Source: Gordonia zhaorongruii | Lineage (GTDB): Bacteria; Actinomycetota; Actinomycetes; Mycobacteriales; Mycobacteriaceae | Direction: 5' to 3' | Length of the DNA: 64,000 nt | Assembly (NCBI RefSeq): GCF_007559005.1 | Contig: NZ_CP041763.1 | Coordinates: 434,001-498,000 of the forward strand | In this document: positions 46,941 through 56,700 of the stretch, piece after piece | Layout of the letters: each line of letters starts with the position of its first letter | Numbering within the stretch: position 1 is the stretch's first letter | Notes under the pieces: model-generated | Seen by the model: the letters and a program-made list of their open reading frames with translations, nothing else | Database searches by the model: none | What the model was told of the DNA's origin: nothing | Program-made: the position numbers and the translations under genes

Positions 46941-47372
46941 TCATGCTGCGTACTTCTCGATCACGTCGCCCACAGGGCCGAGTGCGTCGATCACGTAGCC
47001 CTTGGCCTTACCGCGCACACTGCGGTACGCCTTCGCGAGCACGTTCGGCGCCGACTCGGCCTGACCGTCCGTTACGGCCAGCAGTGCTTCGGCGGCCTCG
47101 TCGCCGTTGGCAGTCAGGTGATCGCCGAATGCGACGTCCGCGGGCTTGGAGTCCCACAGCGGCGACAGCGCAGTCAGGAAATCGGGAAGCATCTTGCCGG
47201 TTGCGGTCTGCACCACGCCCGGCTTGAACTTCTGAGCGGCGGAGTAGGCGCCCTTCAGCGCCGTACCCGACAGGCCCGACTGCTTGCGAACCTCGGCGTC
47301 GATCACAGTGGCGAGATCGGTGGCCATCGCCTCCCGGTTGCCGTCCAGTGTGGGAAGCAAAGACGTTGACAT
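46941..47372 (-). CDS. DUF6918 family protein
   Basis: A 143-residue all-helical soluble protein with the actinobacterial pattern LDGNREAMATDLATVIDAEV, SGLSGTALKGAYSAAQKFKPG, MLPDFLTALSPLWDS and AKAYRSVRGKAKGYVIDALG, which I recall as DUF6918. No catalytic or binding motif is visible. It is the third gene behind kstD and the hsd4B-like gene with a 14-bp gap, so it is probably under KstR control. AAAGG upstream supports the start. Confidence 0.72.
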   Translation of the reverse strand: MSTSLLPTLDGNREAMATDLATVIDAEVRKQSGLSGTALKGAYSAAQKFKPGVVQTATGKMLPDFLTALSPLWDSKPADVAFGDHLTANGDEAAEALLAVTDGQAESAPNVLAKAYRSVRGKAKGYVIDALGPVGDVIEKYAA

Positions 47373-47386
47373 GCAGAGCCTTTCGA

Positions 47387-48247
47387 TTAGGAAGTGCGGA
47401 ACACGACGTTGCCCAGAGCCGCTGCGCCGTCTCGGTCGACGACGCTCGTCCTCGCGAGCAGTCGGTCGCCATCCTCCCAGGCGTCGATGCGAAGCGTCTC
47501 ACCGGGGAACACGACTCCGGCGAACGTCACCGAGTAGTCGACGACCTTCGCCGCGTCGCCGCCGTACACACTGTCGATGACCGCTCGGCACACCGCGCCG
47601 TAGGTGCACAGCCCGTGCAGGATCGGACGTGGAAAGCCCGCGCGCTCAGCGAATCCCGGATCACTGTGCAGTGGGTTCCGATCGCCGCACAGCCGGTACA
47701 GGAGCGCCTGCTGCGGCAGTGTCGGCACGGTGATCACGTGGTCCGGATCGCGGTCGGGGATCTCGACCTTGTTCGACGTCCCGCGTTCGCCCCCGAAGCC
47801 GCCCTCGCCCTTCGCGAAGATCGACGATCGCGCGGTCCACAGGGCGTTCCCCTGATCGTCCACGGTCTCCGACTCCTGGATGATCACGGCCGCCGAGCCC
47901 TTGTCCTGGATCTCGGCGATCCGGGTCCGCGTCGTCGCGGTGCCCTCGGCAGGCAGTGGGCGGTGCACGCGGACCTGCTGGCTTCCGTGCACCACCTTCG
48001 CCAGATCGATGTCCACGCCGGGGAACGACACCGTCGGGGCCTCGGTCGCGAGGAAGTTGGCCGCGACCGTCGCGAACGACGGCAGGGTCTTGGGCGCGGC
48101 GTCGTCGATGTACTGCAGCCCCACGGTGTCCATGGGGTCGCTCGCACCTCCGACGGCGAGGTTGTAGAGCGCGATCTCGCGGGGCGTCCACGAGAAGGTC
48201 TGCTCGCCGAGGTCGGCGCCGACGGCGACAGCGGGATCGATGGGCAT
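47387..48247 (-). CDS. MaoC/hydratase-2 enoyl-CoA hydratase, Hsd4B-like
   Basis: A 286-residue double-hotdog (R)-specific enoyl-CoA hydratase. The hydratase-2 motif is LLYRLCGDRNPLHSDPGFA with Asp189 and His194 as the catalytic pair, followed by FPRPILHGL. Length and position next to kstD equal mycobacterial Rv3538 (hsd4B), a hydratase of sterol side-chain beta-oxidation. The ATG at 48247 is 2 bp after the kstD stop; the longer frame up to 48814 is a shadow of kstD. Same operon as kstD. Confidence 0.88.
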   Translation of the reverse strand: MPIDPAVAVGADLGEQTFSWTPREIALYNLAVGGASDPMDTVGLQYIDDAAPKTLPSFATVAANFLATEAPTVSFPGVDIDLAKVVHGSQQVRVHRPLPAEGTATTRTRIAEIQDKGSAAVIIQESETVDDQGNALWTARSSIFAKGEGGFGGERGTSNKVEIPDRDPDHVITVPTLPQQALLYRLCGDRNPLHSDPGFAERAGFPRPILHGLCTYGAVCRAVIDSVYGGDAAKVVDYSVTFAGVVFPGETLRIDAWEDGDRLLARTSVVDRDGAAALGNVVFRTS

Positions 48248-48249
48248 GC

Positions 48250-49977
48250 TCAGGCTCCTGTACGGGAAACGTCGTTCTGCTGCGATCGGGTCACCACGTC
48301 GAGTGCGGCGAGGTATCCGAACACCATCGCGGGGCCGATGGTGGCGCCCGGGCCGGCGTAGGTATGGCCCATCACCGGCGCGCTGGTATTTCCAGACGCG
48401 TAGAGGCCGTCGATGACACTGCCGTCCTCGCGAAGCGCACGGCCTGCCGTGTCGGTGTCCACACCGCCCTTGGTCCCCAGATCGCCCGGAACCATCTTGA
48501 CCGCGTAGAACGGCCCCTTGTCGACGGCGCCGAGGCTCGGGTTGGGCTTGTTGGTGATGTCGCCGTAGTAATGGTCGTAGCTGCTGTCGCCGCGGTGGAA
48601 GTCGGCGTCGACGCCGGAGCGGGCGAATTCGTTGAAGCGGTCGGTGGTCGAGACCAGCTTCTCCGCGGGCAGACCCGTCTTCTCGGCCAGTTCGGCGATG
48701 GTGGCCGCCTTCACGACCACGCCGGACTTGAGCCAGCTCTTCGGCAGCGGCTGCCGCGCGGTGACGCCTGCGAACAGGTACCGGTTGCGGCAGCGCTGAT
48801 CGAAGATGAGCCACGACGGAACGTTCTCGCCGGGGCCCTCTCCCTGGCCGAACGTGCCGCCGTACATCTGGTGGACGGCCTCCACGTAGGGGAGTGACTC
48901 GTTCATGAAGCGCTCACCGTTCAGGTTGACGATGAAGGTGCCCGGGACCGACCGCTCCGAGAGTGCGAACCAGGGACCCTTCGGCAGCGGGATGGTGGGG
49001 CCCCACCAGGAGTCGTTCATCAGGGAGACGCCGGCACCCGCACCGATCGCCGCGTTGATGCCGTCGCCGGTGTTCGACGGGGCGCCCGTGGTCCACTGCG
49101 AACCGATCGGGGCGCGCTGGTACTTCGCGCGCATCTCCTCGTTGTTCTCGAACCCGCCGGTGCCGAGGATGACGCCGTGCCTGGCGCGCAGTTCGGTCTC
49201 GATGGCGTCGACCGTCGTGTCGTCGTCGTTGGACTCGGTGGTTCGGGTCCGCACGCCGACGACCTTGCCGTTCTCGGTGATCAGTTCGTGCAGTGGCGTG
49301 TTGAGCCGGATGTCGACGCCCGCCTCGCGGCAGCCGAGGAGCAGCTCGGCCGCCAGTGCTGCGCCCATCGCGATCATCTTCTTGCCGCGCGCACGTGCCC
49401 AGAAGAACCGGGCGCCGACCTTGGCCATGCGCAGCGGTCCGCGCCAGTGGCGCAGACCGGTGTTGAGCCAGCGGTAGTCGGACTGCAGGACCACCATGTT
49501 CAGCGGCGCCTTGGTGTACTGCGGGTGCAGAGTGTCGAGGTCGTCGCCGAGGCGTGCAGCGTCGAACGGCTTCGGCTCGCAGGAACGTCCGCCTGCTCGT
49601 CCGCCCGGGGCTTCGGGGTAGTAGTCCGAGTAGCCCTTGACCCATTCGAGGTCGAGCGGCGCGTGCGCCATCAGGTAGTCGAGAGCTTCCGGCCCGCGGT
49701 CGATGTAGGTGTCGATGCGCTCAGCCGGCGCGTGCTCGCCGATGATGGAGTGGACGTAAGTGCGAGCCGCATCGACGGTGTCGTCGACGCCGTCGCGCCG
49801 CAGCACGGTGTTGTTCGGGATCCAGACGCCGCCGCCGGAGCGGGAGGTGGAGCCGCCCCAGTAGGGGGACTTCTCGATCAGGACCGTCTTGAGGCCCTTC
49901 GTGGCGGCGGTGAGTGCGGCTGACATGCCCGCTGCTCCCGCCCCCACGACGATGACGTCGAATTCTTCCTCGGCCAT
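48250..49977 (-). CDS. kstD: 3-ketosteroid delta1-dehydrogenase
   Basis: A 575-residue FAD enzyme of the succinate dehydrogenase/fumarate reductase flavoprotein family. VVGAGAAGMSAAL (Gly12-Gly17) binds the ADP part; SGGGVWIPNN, LGTGGFENN and the C-terminal SGNTSAPVMGHTYAGPG with ATIGPAMVFGY are the KstD signature, and KGPFYAVKM holds a conserved substrate-site Tyr. It introduces the C1-C2 double bond in ring A of 3-oxo-steroids, leading to ring opening. AAGGGAAG precedes the ATG. Two overlapping KstR boxes lie 43-68 bp upstream. Confidence 0.95.
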   Translation of the reverse strand: MAEEEFDVIVVGAGAAGMSAALTAATKGLKTVLIEKSPYWGGSTSRSGGGVWIPNNTVLRRDGVDDTVDAARTYVHSIIGEHAPAERIDTYIDRGPEALDYLMAHAPLDLEWVKGYSDYYPEAPGGRAGGRSCEPKPFDAARLGDDLDTLHPQYTKAPLNMVVLQSDYRWLNTGLRHWRGPLRMAKVGARFFWARARGKKMIAMGAALAAELLLGCREAGVDIRLNTPLHELITENGKVVGVRTRTTESNDDDTTVDAIETELRARHGVILGTGGFENNEEMRAKYQRAPIGSQWTTGAPSNTGDGINAAIGAGAGVSLMNDSWWGPTIPLPKGPWFALSERSVPGTFIVNLNGERFMNESLPYVEAVHQMYGGTFGQGEGPGENVPSWLIFDQRCRNRYLFAGVTARQPLPKSWLKSGVVVKAATIAELAEKTGLPAEKLVSTTDRFNEFARSGVDADFHRGDSSYDHYYGDITNKPNPSLGAVDKGPFYAVKMVPGDLGTKGGVDTDTAGRALREDGSVIDGLYASGNTSAPVMGHTYAGPGATIGPAMVFGYLAALDVVTRSQQNDVSRTGA

Positions 49978-50019
49978 GTGCTTCCCTTCGACTTCCAGTG
50001 CGCGGCCCAGCCACGGAAC

Positions 50020-50045
50020 TAGAACAAGTTATAGAACGTGTTGCA
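50020..50045. promoter_or_regulatory. Two overlapping KstR boxes upstream of kstD
   Basis: TAGAACAAGTTATA (50020-50033) and TAGAACGTGTTGCA (50032-50045) each satisfy TnnAACnnGTTnnA and overlap by two bases, on the same face offset of 12 bp. The first has AAC/GTT and near-perfect arms. Together they mark the kstD operon as a KstR target with possible cooperative binding. Confidence 0.82.
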
Positions 50046-50127
50046 GAACAGCCTAAACCAGTCGTGGGCGAGGAAGGAAGAACGGCCGGTTCCGACGGCC
50101 CGCGAGTGCCGGTTTCCGGAAGCGCAC

Positions 50128-50943
50128 CTAGATCTTGACCTGGGTGAGCAACGGCGTGGTCGGTGCAGGGGAGCCACCGCGCGGCTCGAGCGTCACCGCG
50201 AATGCCGCAGTGCCGTCGAGACCGTCGATTACGACCGGCGGGGCGGCGTCGCCGAACAGTCCGGCAGAGACCGGTTGCGCCTGCTTGCCCACCATCCACA
50301 GCTGCAGTGTGCGTTCGTCGGGCAGTGGCCTGCCTGCCCCACGCAGCGTCGCGACCGCCTGGTTGCGCGTTTTGGAGCTCACGATGGTCAGCACTCCGCG
50401 CGCGTCGTCGAGGGTGCCCTTCGAGACCACAGCATCCGGCGCGGTGAACACCGATGCCGCGTCGTTCTGCGCGGTCGTGGTCTTCGACGTCTCCGGGGCC
50501 GTCGATCGTCCGACGATGACCCCGGCGCCGAGGGCGACCGCGATCGCGGCAGCTGCGGCGCCGACCAGCATGGCCATCCGCCGTCGGTCGCGTGCCCGCT
50601 CGATCGGTGTGACGGCCGCGGCGTGACCCGCTCCGGTGGAACCGAAATCCGTATCCGAACCGGAACGCGCGGCTGCACCGGTGGTTCCGGTGCGCACATG
50701 GCCGATGCCGGCATCGAAATCGGCGAGCACTCTCGCACGCAGCGTCGCAGGCGTGTCCTGCCGATAGCGCTGGGCGTACTCGGCCATCAACTCCTGGACG
50801 TCGGCGATCTGGTCGTCGTAATCGACCCGGCGAGAGGCGGGCAGCTCGTTGAGCTGAGCCTGAACCTCGTCGTTCTCGTCGGCAGGGAGGCTGTCGATGG
50901 CATACAGCTCCACGTGGTCGTCGAGCCACTCGCGGTCGGTCAT
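50128..50943 (-). CDS. rskA: Anti-sigma-K factor RskA
   Basis: A 271-residue single-pass membrane protein. Residues 1-75 form the cytosolic anti-sigma domain (WLDDHVELYAIDSLPADE), one helix lies at about 123-145, and the remainder is the extracytoplasmic RskA domain (TLQLWMVGKQAQPVSAGLFG). It should hold SigK inactive until regulated proteolysis. The ATG at 50943 overlaps the sigK stop by 4 nt (ATGA), typical for sigma/anti-sigma pairs; the longer frame is a shadow of sigK. Confidence 0.92.
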   Translation of the reverse strand: MTDREWLDDHVELYAIDSLPADENDEVQAQLNELPASRRVDYDDQIADVQELMAEYAQRYRQDTPATLRARVLADFDAGIGHVRTGTTGAAARSGSDTDFGSTGAGHAAAVTPIERARDRRRMAMLVGAAAAAIAVALGAGVIVGRSTAPETSKTTTAQNDAASVFTAPDAVVSKGTLDDARGVLTIVSSKTRNQAVATLRGAGRPLPDERTLQLWMVGKQAQPVSAGLFGDAAPPVVIDGLDGTAAFAVTLEPRGGSPAPTTPLLTQVKI

Positions 50944-51506
50944 TGCTCTCCAGTCTTGACGCACGTGCGCAGACTGCGCAATCCGTCGCGAATGCGGGAC
51001 TTGATGGTGGGTAGCGGGGTCGCCGTGTGAGCGGCGACCTCGGGGTAGGTCATTCCACTGAAGTACGACAGTTCGATGCTGTTCCGCTGGAGCTCTGTCA
51101 GCCGGCTGAGGCACTGGCGCAGAGTGGCCGCTTCCTCGCGTTGTTCCAGCGGCTCGGTGACCGGGGCGGGTGGCACTGCGGTGTTCGCGGTCGAGTACTG
51201 CGAGCCGCGCTGCCGGTGCAGTTCCTCCGATCGGACCCGGTCAACTGATCGCCGATGCGCGATCGTCATCATCCAGCTGATGACGCTGCCGCGTGCCGGG
51301 TCGTACTCCGATGCGTGCTGCCAGTACCGCAGGTAGGACTCCTGAACCACTTCTTCTGCGTGGCTCCGGTCGTGGAGGATGCGCAGCACCAGGCCGTACA
51401 CGCGCGCGCTGGTGAGATCGTAGAGACGCGCGAATGCGCTGTGGTCACCGGCTGCGGACTCGACCAGCAGGTGTGCCAGGTCGTTGCCTGGGTCGGTCCG
51501 GTTCAT
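50940..51506 (-). CDS. sigK: ECF sigma factor SigK
   Basis: A 188-residue ECF sigma factor. Region 2 includes ARVYGLVLRILHDRSHAEEVVQESYLRYW and the DPARGSVISWMMTIAHRRSVDRVR -10-binding part; region 4 is CLSRLTELQRNSIELSYFSGMTYPEVA with PLPTIKSRIRDGL. This set and the coupled RskA gene identify SigK. The ATG at 51506 with GAGGA 8 nt upstream is preferred over the GTG at 51512, which sits too close. A sigma factor next to secondary-metabolite genes could drive them, but no SigK promoter was identified here. Confidence 0.92.
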   Translation of the reverse strand: MNRTDPGNDLAHLLVESAAGDHSAFARLYDLTSARVYGLVLRILHDRSHAEEVVQESYLRYWQHASEYDPARGSVISWMMTIAHRRSVDRVRSEELHRQRGSQYSTANTAVPPAPVTEPLEQREEAATLRQCLSRLTELQRNSIELSYFSGMTYPEVAAHTATPLPTIKSRIRDGLRSLRTCVKTGEQ

Positions 51507-51603
51507 GGTCACTTCCTCACCGTAACGGGATCCGTCGTCCTGTGGTCATGGCGAACGGGCAGGCAGATCGTGGGTTCGTCCTTCAGCTCCCGTACGTCGG
51601 GGG

Positions 51604-52389
51604 TCATCGACTCGCCGAACGCCGGTACAACCACAGCGAGGCCGGGACGCACACGACCAGAAGGGTTGCACTCCAGGCCACCGCGTAAACCAAGGCGTGC
51701 TCGGCGGGCCAGCCGGACGGCTCGGGGAAGTCCCGCGGTGCGGAGTTGCCGAACAGGTCGCGGCAGGAGGTGGCGACCGCGGTGACCGGATTCCATTCGG
51801 CAATCGCACGCAGAGGTCCGGGCAGGCTGGCCGCGGAGATGAAAGCGCTCGACAGAAACGTTACCGGGAACATCCACAAGAAGCCGATGCTCTGCGCGAC
51901 CTCCACGTTTCGGGCCGCCAGTCCGGTCACCGCACCGACCCACGCCATGGCGAGCGCGAAGAAGATGAGCAGTGCGAACGCGATTGCTGCATCTCCGGGA
52001 CTTCCCCGGATACGCCAGCCGATCGCGAATCCGCAGGCCACCATTACGGCCAGTCCCACGGCGCCGAGCACCATATCCGATGTGACGCGCCCCGCGATCA
52101 CTGCGAGTCTCGACATCGGCAACGACCGCAGCCGGTTCACGATGCCGTCGGACATGTCGTTGGCCAGGCCGACGGTGGTGAACGCCGAGTTGAAGAGCAT
52201 GGTCTGGGCGAAGATTCCGGCCATCAGGAACTCCCGGTACTGGCCGCCTCCGAGCGTCGCCCCGAACACGTAGGCGAACAGGAACACGAACATCAGCGGT
52301 TGGACCGTGGCGCTCAGGAGCAGAGTCGGGATCCGGCGAACGGTGATCAGGTTGCGTTCGACCAGTACCGCGGTATCAGCGAACATCAT
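51604..52389 (-). CDS. ABC-2 type exporter permease (DrrB-like)
   Basis: A 261-residue six-helix permease: VERNLITVRRIPTLLLSATVQP start, then FLMAGIFAQTMLFNSAFT and the family block NRLRSLPMSRLAVIAGR (coupling region), MFPVTFLSSAFISAASLP late. It pairs with the ATPase encoded just upstream, whose stop it overlaps by 14 nt. DrrAB-type exporters next to an NRPS normally export the peptide or self-protect the producer. Start ATG 52389 or 52386. Confidence 0.9.
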   Translation of the reverse strand: MMFADTAVLVERNLITVRRIPTLLLSATVQPLMFVFLFAYVFGATLGGGQYREFLMAGIFAQTMLFNSAFTTVGLANDMSDGIVNRLRSLPMSRLAVIAGRVTSDMVLGAVGLAVMVACGFAIGWRIRGSPGDAAIAFALLIFFALAMAWVGAVTGLAARNVEVAQSIGFLWMFPVTFLSSAFISAASLPGPLRAIAEWNPVTAVATSCRDLFGNSAPRDFPEPSGWPAEHALVYAVAWSATLLVVCVPASLWLYRRSASR

Positions 52390-53506
52390 CGGGCTCCGTC
52401 AGCGTCAGGAACACGCTCTCGAGGGTCGGCGCGGTGACCGCGGCGTCGACGACGTCGACGCCCGCTGCGTGGAGCGATTTCACCGCGGCCACCGTACTGC
52501 GGGTCCCCGCGTCCACCGGAACGCGGAAACGCACGTCGTCGATCTGCTCGGGATGTCCGGAACCGAGTTCGGCCAGCTCGGTCATCACTTCCACGGCGTG
52601 CCGGAGCGCGCCTGTCCGAGCCACTTCGACCGTCAGTTCCGCGTTGCCGAACTCGTGTTTGAGTGATTCGGGGGTGCCGTGCGCATGCACCGCCCCGTTG
52701 TAGATCACAGTGATGTCGTCGGCCAGCTCGTCGGCCTCCTCGAGATACTGGGTGGTGAGCAGGATCGTGGTGCCCCCGTCAGTCAGTTCGGCGATCGCGT
52801 CCCAGATCTGTCTGCGGCCGCGCGGGTCGAGCCCTGTCGTGGGTTCGTCGAGAATGACGAGCTTCGGGCGGTTGATGATCGCTCCCGCCAGGTCCAGGCG
52901 TCGCCGCATGCCGCCGGAATAGGTGCGCATCGGCCGGTCGGCGGCCGCCGTGAGATCGAGTTCCTCGATCATCTCGCGTGCCTGGACGGACGCCTCGCGA
53001 CGAGGCATCCCGTACAACTGGGCCACCAGACGCAGGTTCTCGAACCCGCTCAACGTGCCGTCGACCGCCGCGTACTGCCCCGATACCCCGATGAGGCCCC
53101 GGACTGCAGACGGAGCGCGGACCACGTCCACGCCGTCGATCAGGATCTCTCCGGCGTCGGGTGCGAGCAGCGTCGCCACCATCGAAACGGTGGTGGTCTT
53201 ACCGGCGCCGTTGGGCCCTAGGACGGCATGGATCGACCCCGCGGGGACGGTGAGGTCCAGGTTGTCGACGGCCACATGAGTGCGGCCGCGGCCGAACATG
53301 CCGCTGGTGAAGGTCTTCGTCACGCCCCGCAGCACGAGTGCGTCGTTCGACCGCCGTCGGTCCGGTGCGATGTGCGCGCCGGCAGGTGCGGACTCGGGAG
53401 CCGATGCGTCGCGGACCGGTGGAAGTTCGGTCGTGATCGCATTGCCATGATGGGGATGCGCGGCGGCCGCGTCGCGTTCGATCGTGCTGGTGCTATGCCG
53501 ACCCAT
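52376..53506 (-). CDS. ABC exporter ATPase (DrrA-like)
   Basis: A 376-residue ATPase with an unusual 55-residue polar head before the ABC domain. Walker [10 protein letters not shown] (97-105), signature [14 protein letters not shown], Walker [12 protein letters not shown]; the C-terminal DrrA-type domain ([21 protein letters not shown]) follows. It energises the DrrB-like permease for export of a hydrophobic product. The ATG at 53506, with GGAGAGGA upstream, lies inside the end of the mbtH-like gene (14-nt overlap); its own stop overlaps the permease start by 14 nt. Confidence 0.92.
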   Translation of the reverse strand: MGRHSTSTIERDAAAAHPHHGNAITTELPPVRDASAPESAPAGAHIAPDRRRSNDALVLRGVTKTFTSGMFGRGRTHVAVDNLDLTVPAGSIHAVLGPNGAGKTTTVSMVATLLAPDAGEILIDGVDVVRAPSAVRGLIGVSGQYAAVDGTLSGFENLRLVAQLYGMPRREASVQAREMIEELDLTAAADRPMRTYSGGMRRRLDLAGAIINRPKLVILDEPTTGLDPRGRRQIWDAIAELTDGGTTILLTTQYLEEADELADDITVIYNGAVHAHGTPESLKHEFGNAELTVEVARTGALRHAVEVMTELAELGSGHPEQIDDVRFRVPVDAGTRSTVAAVKSLHAAGVDVVDAAVTAPTLESVFLTLTEPDDVR

Positions 53507-53774
53507 GGCCGTCCTCTCCGTGTGGGTTGCGCCCGACCGCGGCCGGCGCCCGCTGGTCGGCCGCACGGTTCATGGCGGCGATCAGACTCGCCGGCCGCAT
53601 ATCGGTCCAGTGCGCCTCGACGTAGTTCAGGCATTCGTCGTGACCTGCGGGACCGAACATGCGGGTCCAGCCGTGCGGGACCGGTGCGAAATCCGGCCAC
53701 AAGGAATGCTGCTGCTCGTGGTTGACGAGCACCAGGAAGGTGCCGTCGGTGTCGTCGAAGGGGTTGGGGGTCAT
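53493..53774 (-). CDS. MbtH-like NRPS accessory protein
   Basis: A 93-residue MbtH-family protein that binds and activates NRPS adenylation domains. Family markers: [18 protein letters not shown], then [17 protein letters not shown]. Typical members have about 70 residues; this one carries a 25-residue polar tail whose coding region overlaps the ABC ATPase start. The ATG overlaps the NRPS stop (ATGA, 53771-53774), so the two are translationally coupled. GGAAG precedes it. Confidence 0.95.
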   Translation of the reverse strand: MTPNPFDDTDGTFLVLVNHEQQHSLWPDFAPVPHGWTRMFGPAGHDECLNYVEAHWTDMRPASLIAAMNRAADQRAPAAVGRNPHGEDGHGSA

Positions 53775-56700
53775 CGGACTTCCTTTCGTCCATCGCTGTG
53801 ACCGCCGCCTGTCCACCACATGGCGGGCCGGCGAGCGTCCACGACGTATCCGTAATGAGAGACGTTCTCGGGTAGGAGCATGCGGGCATGGGTGCAGTCG
53901 ACCCGCACATCGGTGACGGTGCCGGTGATGCGGCCGACCCAGTCGTGGCGCGCGGACACGCCGTTGCTGTGCTGCGTGGCGGTCACGAACACTGCATCAC
54001 CGTTGAAGACACGCGGCTTCCACTGCGCGGCGAGTGAGCCGGCGCTGGAGAAAGTCGACTGGACGGCTGCCAGATCGTCGCGTGAGAGCTCGGCGAGCGG
54101 ACCGCCTCCCGCTCGGACCGCATCGGAGAGGTCGTTCAGGTCGGGTTCACCGGTCCCCGCCGAGTCGTCGATTCCGAACTCGCCCAGCAGTTCACGCATC
54201 GACTCCGTACGTGCCAGACCCGGGTGATCGGCGAGGACATAGGAGTCGAGCAGGATCAGCCGGTCCACTCGCTCGCCCGCACGCTGCAGTGCGACGCCGA
54301 CCTCTTGAGCGATCAGACCGCCGAGGGACCAGCCGAGTAGGTGATACGGCCCGTGCGGAGCGGTGTCCCGGATGCGGCGGACGTAATCTGCCGCCAGCTC
54401 GTCGACGCTCGTCGCCGGCTCGGCGCCCGACAGCGATGGATTCTGCAGCCCGTACACGGGGCGGCCGTCATCGATGTAGGGAAGCAGGCTGGTGAACGAC
54501 CACGACAACCCGATCGCCGGGTGGATGACGAACAGCGGAGTCTTGGTCGATGCGGGATCGCCGGCGCGCAGAGTGAGCATCGGTGCGAGGGCTGCGCGGG
54601 CCCGCGCAGCGCCACGGTCGGCTGGATCGTCGCTCCGGGCGTCGGCGAGGACCGCGGCCAGTTCGACCGGGGTCGGCGCGGCGAAGATGTCCGGAACTGC
54701 CGTCGGGTGTCCCTGCTCGCGCAATCGCGTCACCAGCGTGGTGGCGAGCAGCGAGTCTCCGCCGATATCGAAGAAGTTGTCGCGTCGGCCGACGCGACCG
54801 AGGCCGAGAACAGCGGCGAAGGCGTCGACGACGGCCTCCTCGGTGTCGCTGATGGCCTTGCCGCGATCGTCGTCAGAGGTTGCGCCGGAAGGTGCGGCAG
54901 GCGCGGGCAGGGCGCGCCGGTCGATCTTGCCGACCGGGGTCATCGGAAGCTGGGCGAGCACCGTGACCGTGGCGGGCATCATGTGCCGCGGCAGCAGCCT
55001 GGCGACCGACCTTCGCAGGGCAGCGACGTCGAAGCTCGTGTCGTGTTCGTCCAGTGACACATAGCTGTGCAGGACTGTCGTCCCCGACGAGGTATCGGCG
55101 ACGGTGACCGCGGCGCGGACGTGCGATTCGGTGGTCAGCGCGTCGTCGATCTCGCCGAGCTCTACACGGAAACCGCGCACCTGCACCTGATCGTCGGCGC
55201 GGCCGACATATTCGATCGCTTGGTCCCTCGTCCACCGCACCAGGTCGCCCGTGCGGTACATGCATCGTCCCGCGAATTCGGGGCCGAGAACCATCGGGGC
55301 CGCAACGTAACGGGTCGATGTCAGCTGAGGCCTTCCGTGGTAACCGCGGGTGACCTGCGACCCGAGAAGGTACAGCTCGCCGGCGACGCCGAGAGGAACG
55401 GGGTGCAATCGGTCGTCGAGCACGAGTGCACCGACGCCGTTGTGCGGGCGTCCGATCGTGACGCGGTCGTCCGGTGACAGCGGCTGCGAACTGGTGGTGA
55501 TGATGGTCGTCTCGGTGGGGCCGTACACGTTGATCAGCGTTCGGCCCGACGACCAGGTGCGGACCAGCTCGGGAGCGATGGCCTCGCCGCCCACGGCGAG
55601 CGAGGTGAGGGAAGGGACGCGCTCCGGCGACATGGTCGCCACTGCGGCGGGCGTGATGAAAGCGTGGGTGATTCCCGTGCGTCGGACGAGGTCCTGCAGG
55701 TCGGAGCCACCGAAGATCGAGGTCGGGGCGATGACAAGGGTTGCCGCGCCGGCTGCGGCGAGGAGGAACTCGAGAACCGAGGCGTCGAAGCTCGGCGATG
55801 CGAAGTGCAGCACCCGCGAATCGGGGCCGGGCGCCATCCGGGACGCGAGCTCGTCACGAACTGCCCTCAGACCACGATGGGGGACCAGCACGCCCTTGGG
55901 GGTGCCGGTGGAGCCGGACGTGTAGATCACGTAGGCCAACTGGTCGACGTCGATCGGCCGGGGTAGTTCATGGTGCTCGACCGGTGCAGGCGACATCTCG
56001 GTCAGCTGCCTGCGGGCTGCCGGGCCGTCGATCACGATCTCCGACGCGTGCCCGACGAGCGCTCCGGTCTCCGCAGCGATCGTCACCACCCACTCGGCGC
56101 CGGAGTCGGCCAACATGTGTGCGATGCGGTCGGCGGGGTACGTCGGATCTACTGGGACATAGGCCGCGCCGGTCCGGACGATGGCCCAGATCGCGACGAC
56201 GGCTTCGACCGACCGTGGGATCGCCATCGCGACCACGGACTCGGGTCGTCGTGCGACGCCGTGCTGCAGCAGCAGTCGGGCCAGGCGGTTCGCCCGGGCG
56301 TCCAGTTCACGATAGGTGAGGGCGACAGGAGTGCCGTCGGCATCCTCGGCGGTCACCGCGATACCGCCGGGGTTGCGGCGAACGGCGTCGTCGAGGAGTT
56401 CGGAGTACGTCCGGGCCGGGCGCGCGGCCGGACCGGAGACCGGGGCGAGCCCGGCGACCTCCAGCGGATCGGTGATCCGGATGTCCCCGACCGCGCGGTG
56501 GGGATCGGCGACGAGTGCGCGCACCACGCGCAGTAACCGGACCCCGAGTTCCTTCGCCTGCTCCCGGCTGTACCGGTTGCGTGCGAACGTCAGCGACAGG
56601 CTCGGTCGGCCGGACTCGGCGTTCATACCGGTGACGGTGAACTGCAGATCGAACTTCGCGGTGTGCGAGTCGAGTTCGGCGACCTCGCCGACGAGATCTT

